56,112 nt of DNA from SZUA-217 sp964194555 (lineage in GTDB: Bacteria > Actinomycetota > Acidimicrobiia > Spongiisociales > ZC4RG35). Position 1 is the first letter of the stretch, and the number at the start of each line of letters is the position of its first letter. Shown piece by piece: positions 51,097 to 56,112 of this stretch. The position numbers were made by a program, and so were the translations under genes. The notes under the pieces are model-generated. The model had not been told where the DNA came from. It saw nothing but the letters and a program-made list of their open reading frames with translations, and ran no database searches. Where the stretch lies: positions 1 to 56,112 of the forward strand of contig CAXMMT010000025.1 of assembly GCA_964194555.1 (NCBI GenBank), read 5' to 3'.

Positions 51097-51552
51097 AACC
51101 AGTGACTCGACGAATCCCTCCGCGGCGACACGTACGAGCCTGATCGTCTCGTCATAGCCCTCATCGGGCCCGCCGTAGGGGTCGGGGATCTCATCCTCGG
51201 CTGAGGTCGTATCGTACGTTCGGAACAGTCGCATCCTGGCCTGTGTCTCCAGCGAGGGGGCTATCGCCATGAGATCTCTCAGATTGGACCGATCCATTGC
51301 AAGGATCACGTCATGACGATCGAAATCGAGACTGTTCACCTTTCTGGCACGTCCTTCGATGGTGAGGCCGGCTCGTTCGCCTGCCGCAATCACCTGGCTG
51401 TGGGGCGGCTCACCGATGTTCCACGATCCGGTGCCGGCAGAGTCGACCTGGCAGTCGACTCCACGAGCCAGGGCCACCTCGTTGATCGCCGCTTCTGCCG
51501 AAGGAGACCTGCAGATGTTTCCGGCGCAGACGACCAGCACTCTGAGTGTCAC
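51061..51552 (-). CDS. Low-molecular-weight protein-tyrosine phosphatase
   Basis: A protein of 163 aa. The P-loop CAGNICRSP supplies nucleophile C9 and R15, and the general acid is in IPDPYGGPDEGY. DSAGTGSWNIGEPP follows the family pattern. It removes phosphate from tyrosine in proteins or from arginine in some relatives. Its start overlaps the end of the DNA methyltransferase gene by 4 bases. Confidence 0.9.
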   Translation of the reverse strand: MTLRVLVVCAGNICRSPSAEAAINEVALARGVDCQVDSAGTGSWNIGEPPHSQVIAAGERAGLTIEGRARKVNSLDFDRHDVILAMDRSNLRDLMAIAPSLETQARMRLFRTYDTTSAEDEIPDPYGGPDEGYDETIRLVRVAAEGFVESLVSTRVEDAVALE

Positions 51553-52472
51553 GTCTGAACCTCAGTTCTGAGCCGTTCTTCGGCAAGGCCCAGATAGTCG
51601 GCGTCGGTGTCGAACCCGACGTAGTGCCGTCCCGCGTTGGCTGAAGCCACCGCAGTAGTGCCGGAGCCGAGAAACGGGTCGAGTATGAGGTCGCCTTTGT
51701 AGGTGTACAACTCGATGAGGCGACGCGGCAGTGCGATCGGGAACGGGGCAGGATGCCCCACCTTGGTAGCGCTCTCCGGTGGAATCTCCCATACGTCGAT
51801 GGTGGCTTGAAGAAACTCTTCGGTTTCGATCGTTGCCTCGTGGGGTAAGCCTTCTGCCTCACGCGTTGCCCGTTTGACTGCACGATCGAAGCGACCTTTT
51901 GAGGCGATTATCACCCTCTCGCTGATATCCCGCAGAACCGGGTTCTGGGGTGACCGATACGAACCCCACGCACAACTCCCGCCTGCGCCCTTTGCCTTCT
52001 GCCAGATCACTTCACCCCTGAGAAGCATTCCCAGGTCGTCTTGGAGGATGGAGATGATGTCGGCGGAAAGTGAGCGGTACGGCTTTCGTCCCAGATTGGC
52101 AACGTTGATGGCCATGCGGCCACCCGGCTCGAGTTTGTGCAGAGATACCGCAAACACGTCGTGAAGCATCTCGAGATACTCGACGTAGCTCGACGGAGTA
52201 TTCCCAGCAGCCATGTCGGTCTCGTATTCCTTGCCTGCGAAGTAAGGCGGGGATGTGACCAGCAGGGCAACCGAGCGATCGGCAACCTGGCTATCGCTCA
52301 TGTCTCGTGCGTCGCCGTGAAACAGCCGATCGAGGGCGGAGGGCGATTCGACCCGCTCGTCCCCGGATATGATCGGCGGGCCGAATCGCTCATAGAACGC
52401 AGTGGCGTCGTGTGACTCGCGCTTGCCCGACCCAAACTCCGATGTGGCTGTTGCCAGCCTTTGCCTCGCCAT
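51549..52472 (-). CDS. DNA methyltransferase, beta-class (N4-cytosine type)
   Basis: A protein of 307 aa. The catalytic motif TSPPY is at 73-77 before the SAM motif DPFLGSGTT at 265-273, the motif order of beta-class enzymes; SPPY favours N4-cytosine methylation over N6-adenine (DPPY). No restriction endonuclease or specificity gene is near, so it looks like an orphan methyltransferase. The target-recognition region (about 150-240) gives no hint of the site. It is translationally coupled to the tyrosine phosphatase gene. Confidence 0.87.
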   Translation of the reverse strand: MARQRLATATSEFGSGKRESHDATAFYERFGPPIISGDERVESPSALDRLFHGDARDMSDSQVADRSVALLVTSPPYFAGKEYETDMAAGNTPSSYVEYLEMLHDVFAVSLHKLEPGGRMAINVANLGRKPYRSLSADIISILQDDLGMLLRGEVIWQKAKGAGGSCAWGSYRSPQNPVLRDISERVIIASKGRFDRAVKRATREAEGLPHEATIETEEFLQATIDVWEIPPESATKVGHPAPFPIALPRRLIELYTYKGDLILDPFLGSGTTAVASANAGRHYVGFDTDADYLGLAEERLRTEVQT

Positions 52473-52541
52473 CGGGATGAAGATACCCCTCCGTTACGGA
52501 TGTGCCGTGGAATGCGATCGCGGCTTCAATGGCACGACACC

Positions 52542-53129
52542 ATGCCCGTCGAGATTCCTGATGATCGCCCACGCCTGACAACCCGGCTTCGCGGCGGCTC
52601 TGAGGTGCTGCTAAGCCCCCTGGGCGCCGAGGACAGTGATCTCATCGAGGAAGGTCTCGGACACCTCTCGGTCGAGAGTCGGTATGCCCGGTTTGGTCAG
52701 GGTGTAGGTCATCTGAGCCATAGTGAATTGCAGTATCTGACCAATGTCGATCAGCGAACTCATGTTGCCTGGGGGGCGGCAGTCGATGGTGAAGTCGCCG
52801 GCGTCGGGCGCTACATCTGGATCGCCGAGATCGGATGTGCCGAGATAGCCGTCACCGTCGTCGATGAGTTTCAGCATCGGGGCCTGGGGACATTGCTGTT
52901 TGAAGCCCTCACCGCAATTGCCCGCGCCGACGGCTTGGAGGCGTTCTGTTTTGTGATCGTTCCCGACAACAGACCGGTGCTACAAGCACTGCAACGATTG
53001 GACGTCGAGCTCACCCTGTCGGACAGTCTTCTCGAAGGCAAACTTACTGTTGCCGATCTACCCGCAGGCGTGCATGACACAGAGATGATCTCCGTGATGA
53101 ATCAAGTGCGTAGCAAACCCGGGCGTTAG
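52542..53129 (+). CDS. GNAT-family acetyltransferase
   Basis: A protein of 195 aa. The N-terminal part (LTTRLRGGSEVLLSPLGAEDSDLIEEGLGHLSVESRYARF) and the CoA-binding motif VVDEFQHRGLGTLLFEALTAIARADGL place it with GNATs resembling bacterial protein acetyltransferase Pat, but without a cAMP domain. The substrate is unknown. ATG 52542 begins where the upstream text stops overlapping the divergent methyltransferase region. Confidence 0.8.
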   Translation: MPVEIPDDRPRLTTRLRGGSEVLLSPLGAEDSDLIEEGLGHLSVESRYARFGQGVGHLSHSELQYLTNVDQRTHVAWGAAVDGEVAGVGRYIWIAEIGCAEIAVTVVDEFQHRGLGTLLFEALTAIARADGLEAFCFVIVPDNRPVLQALQRLDVELTLSDSLLEGKLTVADLPAGVHDTEMISVMNQVRSKPGR

Positions 53130-53139
53130 CGACAGACCA

Positions 53140-53547
53140 CTAGCTCTGTTCGCCCTCATCGAGGTCGAGTGAAGCGGAGTTGACGCAATATCGCAGACCC
53201 GTCGGATTGGGACCGTCGTCGAATACGTGGCCGAGATGCCCGCCGCACTTGGCGCAATTGATCTCCGTGCGGACCATTCCGAAGGTCGCGTCGTCTTTCT
53301 CTTTGATGTTGTTGGGATCGAGTGGCTGAAAGAAACTAGGCCAGCCCGATTCGGACTCGAACTTGGCATCACTGGAGAAGAGCTGCTCTCCACACCCGGC
53401 GCAGCGATAAGTCCCCTGAGTCTTGGTGTCCCAATATTCGCCGGTGAAGGCTCTTTCAGTGCCGCCCTGACGCAATACCTGATATTGATCGGATGTCAAC
53501 TTGTCCCGCCAGGCGGCGTCGTTGTCGGGCATCTCACTCATGGGCAC
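53140..53547 (-). CDS. msrB: Methionine-R-sulfoxide reductase MsrB
   Basis: A protein of 135 aa. Zinc cysteines are C49/C52 (CAGC) and C98/C101 (CAKC), and the catalytic Cys is C121 (RYCVNSASL). GWPSFFQP and GGHLGHVFDDGP are family constant. It reduces Met-R-sulfoxide in the cytosol. The catalytic residue is Cys, not selenocysteine, although the genome carries selAB. Confidence 0.95.
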   Translation of the reverse strand: MPMSEMPDNDAAWRDKLTSDQYQVLRQGGTERAFTGEYWDTKTQGTYRCAGCGEQLFSSDAKFESESGWPSFFQPLDPNNIKEKDDATFGMVRTEINCAKCGGHLGHVFDDGPNPTGLRYCVNSASLDLDEGEQS

Positions 53548-53550
53548 CTC

Positions 53551-54009
53551 TCATTCACCACCATTCAAACCCAAGTGAGCCTCTAATCGATCAACGAAGG
53601 TTCCCTGGGCCTCGCTCAGCTTGGTTCTAGCCATCATGGGCGTCATCCATTCAACGCGGTCGATCTCCGGAAAAAGGCGACCATGCATTTGGAACATACC
53701 GGGATCCAGGGCAATGGGGTCAAAGTCACGTGCTACCGCCCATGCCACGACCACCTTGCGAGAACGGAGAACGGTTTCGCCCAAAGATAACCAATCACCG
53801 ATTGGCGCCGGCCAGCCAGTCTCCTCCTCGAACTCCCGTATCGCTGTTTGCTGGTCGTCTTCCCCTTCTTCAACCATGCCCTTCACAATCGACCAGGCGC
53901 CCTTGTCGCGTCCCGCAAAGAATGGACCTCCGGGGTGGGCGATCATCACCTCGAGGCCGCTATTGATTCGGTAGGGGAGAAGACCCGCGGATCTCATAGG
54001 AGGTGACAT
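53551..54009 (-). CDS. NUDIX hydrolase
   Basis: A protein of about 152 aa. The NUDIX box is present as GMVEEGEDDQQTAIREFEEETG, preceded by GAWSIVK, and the late MFQMHGRLFPEIDRVEWM matches the branch that acts on polyphosphate or diadenosine polyphosphates; the substrate is inferred. ATG 54009 or 53997 are both possible; neither has a ribosome-binding site on this strand. It is divergent from the CHAD gene, only 12 bp away. Confidence 0.75.
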   Translation of the reverse strand: MSPPMRSAGLLPYRINSGLEVMIAHPGGPFFAGRDKGAWSIVKGMVEEGEDDQQTAIREFEEETGWPAPIGDWLSLGETVLRSRKVVVAWAVARDFDPIALDPGMFQMHGRLFPEIDRVEWMTPMMARTKLSEAQGTFVDRLEAHLGLNGGE

Positions 54010-54021
54010 TACGCTGGCGAC

Positions 54022-55047
54022 GTGACCACTCTGGCCGCCTATTCGCCGACCGGCCCGGATTTGGCGTCTTTCGACTCGAAGCTGACTCTTGGACAGGCCG
54101 AACCGTTGGGGGTTGGGGTGAAGAGGGTCACCATGGAGCAGTTGGAGCTGGGTGCGGGTGGTTTCTTTGACGGTGAGGATCAATTCAGCACAGCCGTTCA
54201 CGATTCGAGGAAGGCGATCAAGAAGGTTCGGTCGTTGCTGCGTCTCGTCAAGAGCGAACTCACCGACAAGATCTACAGGCACGAGGACAAGTCGCTGCGC
54301 AACACGGCGCGTCTCACAAGCGAAATTCGATCATCGGCGGCGGTTGTCGAAGCGGCCCTGGTGGTCGAGGACCTATACGGAGAGATGCTCGCCGAGGGAA
54401 TCTTCGAGGAGATGATTTCCCGCCTCACACAGCGTCGAGACGTAATCGAGCTTGGTGCTCTGGAGGATCCGAACCTGATCGAACGCGTGGTCGGAAACAT
54501 GGAGCGGGCGTATCACAGGTACTCAGCCTGGCCAACCGACCCTGATGCTCGAAAGGTCTATGGGCTCGGAATCAGGGACAGGTACAAGTCGATCCAGTCA
54601 GGCCTGGAGGAGACCTATGGCCGTGGGCGCACTGAGATGGTTTCCGCGTATACCAGACCGACCGTGGTCAATTTCCACCTCTGGCGCAAGCGCGCCAAGT
54701 ATCTGCGCTATCAGATGGAGTTTCTCGTGCCGCTCTGGCCCGAGGTCGTGGTGGGCATGGCGGTGACGCTTGATCGGCTCGGGCTCTTCCTCGGAGAAGA
54801 CCACGATCTGGCTGAGCTACTGATGCTGATTCACCAACGTCCGGACATCTGCCCCGACCCAAAGGAGCGCTCACTCTTCTCGGCTCTGGCAACCCAGAGA
54901 CGTGCTGAGTTGCAGTTGGCCGCCGAGATACTGGGACGTCGGATCTACGCCGAGAGCCCGGATTCTCTCCGCTCCCGTTTCGGCGAGTACTGGGAAAGCC
55001 GGCAATTGGCGCTCGATCTTTCCCTTGAAACTGTGGTCGTTTACTAG
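54022..55047 (+). CDS. CHAD-domain protein
   Basis: A protein of 341 aa with the two helical repeats of CHAD: FSTAVHDSRKAIKKVRSLLRLVKS near 55 and VNFHLWRKRAKYLRYQMEFL near 214, with GEDHDLAELLML between strands of the second half. The basic His/Arg/Lys faces bind polyphosphate. The GTG at 54022 has a perfect AGGAGGTGA at 53998-54006, but 15 bases away, which is unusually far. The divergent NUDIX gene may serve the same polymer. Confidence 0.82.
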   Translation: MTTLAAYSPTGPDLASFDSKLTLGQAEPLGVGVKRVTMEQLELGAGGFFDGEDQFSTAVHDSRKAIKKVRSLLRLVKSELTDKIYRHEDKSLRNTARLTSEIRSSAAVVEAALVVEDLYGEMLAEGIFEEMISRLTQRRDVIELGALEDPNLIERVVGNMERAYHRYSAWPTDPDARKVYGLGIRDRYKSIQSGLEETYGRGRTEMVSAYTRPTVVNFHLWRKRAKYLRYQMEFLVPLWPEVVVGMAVTLDRLGLFLGEDHDLAELLMLIHQRPDICPDPKERSLFSALATQRRAELQLAAEILGRRIYAESPDSLRSRFGEYWESRQLALDLSLETVVVY

Positions 55048-55131
55048 CGACGGTGCAAACCACTAACGGAATCTTTGCCATGTTGCAGGCGTTGGCCCGT
55101 GGGCAGGTTCATCGAAGTTTGAGGTTCGAAC

Positions 55132-55875
55132 ATGTCTGATCCCGGAAGAGTGCGCACCGAGCGTGGCCATAAGCGTGTCCGAGCGATGCTCGGAGGCGAA
55201 TTGGTGGTCGATACCACGTCGCCGCTGTTGGTCTGGGAAGTCCCGTACTACCCGACCTACTACTTCCCTGCTGCCGACGTCAATACCGATCTCCTGGTCG
55301 AGACCGGTGAGACCCGTCGAAGCCCAAGTCGGGGCGAGGCCACCCAGTATCTGGTCAAGGCCGGTAACAGCGAAGGGACCGCTTACTCCTATCCCGATCC
55401 AAAGATTCCCGAGCTTGCCGGCCACTACGCCTTGCTCTGGAAGTCGATGGATCACTGGTTTGAGGAAGACGAGGAAGTCTATGTGCACCCGCGTGATCCG
55501 CACACACGACTGGACATCCTTCCGTCGAGTCGCCGGGTGAGGATTGAGATCGACGGTGTCACCGTCGCCGACTCGACGAACGCTTCTTTCCTATTCGAGA
55601 CCGGTCTTCCGGTTCGCTATTACCTGCCAAAGACCGATGTGCGGATGGAGTTTCTCATTCCGACCGATCTGGCCACAGCTTGCCCTTACAAAGGCACAGC
55701 ACGGTACTGGTCGGCAACGGTCGATGGAACGACCCTCGAGAACGTCGTATGGGGTTACGACACGCCGCTTCCCGAGTCTCAGAAGGTGGCGGGGCTTGTT
55801 GCGTTCTACAACGAGAAGCTGGACATTTACGTCGATGAGGTGCTTCAGGAGCGACCTAAGACGATGTTCTCGTAG
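55132..55875 (+). CDS. Double DUF427 protein
   Basis: A protein of 247 aa with two DUF427 units. The first has VDTTSPLLVWEVPYYPTYYFP with a later YSYPDPKIPELAGHYALLW; the second has DSTNASFLFETGLPVRYYLPK with TACPYKGTARYWS and FYNEKLDIYVDEV. The fold is a small beta-barrel of unknown activity. It follows the CHAD gene by 84 bp. A perfect palindrome comes 8 bases after its stop. Confidence 0.85.
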   Translation: MSDPGRVRTERGHKRVRAMLGGELVVDTTSPLLVWEVPYYPTYYFPAADVNTDLLVETGETRRSPSRGEATQYLVKAGNSEGTAYSYPDPKIPELAGHYALLWKSMDHWFEEDEEVYVHPRDPHTRLDILPSSRRVRIEIDGVTVADSTNASFLFETGLPVRYYLPKTDVRMEFLIPTDLATACPYKGTARYWSATVDGTTLENVVWGYDTPLPESQKVAGLVAFYNEKLDIYVDEVLQERPKTMFS

Positions 55876-55883
55876 GTGATTCG

Positions 55884-55919
55884 AGGTGCCGAGGCTCGAC
55901 TAGTCGAGCCTCGGCACCT
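55884..55919. terminator. Perfect 36-bp palindrome after DUF427 gene
   Basis: AGGTGCCGAGGCTCGACT is followed directly by its exact reverse complement, with no loop bases in between. It lies between convergent genes and may end both. A stem without spacer would in RNA open 3-4 bases as loop. Its sequence does not match the 30692/44873 hairpin family. Confidence 0.65.
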
Positions 55920-55928
55920 ACCGAGTTG

Positions 55929-56112
55929 CTAGAAGTTGGTTGAGTTCCGGTCGGATCCTGAGTTTGAGGGACTGGCGTATTTGGCCCACCATTTCTTTGC
56001 GGTGTCTATCCCGCCGACTCCGAATGCGATGGCGAGGGCGATCATGGTGGCACCGACCACGATTTTGACGACGTCTTCGGCGAAGGTGACTCGGAGGATG
56101 TCCATGGCGAAC
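55929..56112 (-). CDS. Membrane protein, C-terminal end only (TM_helix type)
   Basis: The window holds the last 60 codons. FAMDILRVTFAEDVVKIVVG and ATMIALAIAFGVGGIDTAKK contain one membrane helix and the GVGGIDTAKKW segment common in the conserved TM-helix repeat family related to mechanosensitive channels (YnaI/MSC-like TM_helix). A polar tail ending in NSTNF follows. The start and most of the gene lie beyond the right edge. Confidence 0.5.
   Translation of the reverse strand, partial: FAMDILRVTFAEDVVKIVVGATMIALAIAFGVGGIDTAKKWWAKYASPSNSGSDRNSTNF

Overview
The window looks like chromosome of a fairly GC-rich actinobacterium. The evidence is two WhiB-type Fe-S regulators, a dnaK-grpE-dnaJ-hspR operon, a GlnR-type OmpR-family regulator, an F420-type nitroreductase homologue and many GTG/TTG starts. 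Several secreted proteins carry Thr-rich linkers, which I associate with Acidimicrobiia-like lineages; that placement is inference. No rRNA, intact tRNA, CRISPR array, integrase or phage gene was found.

Left end, 1-3742, looks accessory. It holds an F420-type oxidoreductase, a 70-codon transposase remnant, an O-methyltransferase, a hotdog-like protein and a DUF971 protein. Two related 60-73 bp repeats (51-110 and 2978-3050) bracket most of it. It ends in the 3' half of a tRNA-Pro(CGG) gene (3696-3742) followed by a tRNA-style hairpin, as expected of the far end of an island integrated into a tRNA gene.

3940-17737: a ceramidase-like membrane protein; an ECF sigma factor with a membrane anti-sigma-like partner; a heme/siderophore ABC importer (hmuTUV-like) behind a 7-TM protein and a stand-alone response regulator; an NfeD-type protein with a degenerate protease domain; a WhiB; selA-selB; and a tightly coupled NUDIX / metallo-beta-lactamase / M23 peptidase run.

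17997-30700: RDD and DUF805 membrane proteins; divergent mrp and A-type Fe-S carrier; RidA with an ALDH7-type dehydrogenase; a TehB-like methyltransferase; a Cys/Met PLP enzyme; a whiB-glnA-glnR operon; an unknown membrane protein; a TetR regulator; and dxs.

30770-41986: amino-acid transport, comprising a solute-binding protein/permease pair divergent from a complete aapJQMP set with hairpins after both binding-protein genes; then a cluster of exported proteins (CapA, PQQ propeller, lipoprotein); then stomatin/NfeD.

42215-56112: a ClpB C-terminal remnant, an MscS channel, a DUF3179 lipoprotein, the chaperone operon with an HspR-like promoter, a membrane cytochrome c, DoxX, a low-molecular-weight tyrosine phosphatase overlapping an orphan DNA methyltransferase, a GNAT, msrB, a NUDIX/CHAD divergent pair, a double DUF427 protein and the C-terminal end of a membrane protein cut by the window edge.

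The points most worth following are the tRNA fragment with its repeat family, the whiB-glnA-glnR coupling, and a hairpin family (30.7 and 44.9 kb) whose arms show compensatory changes.
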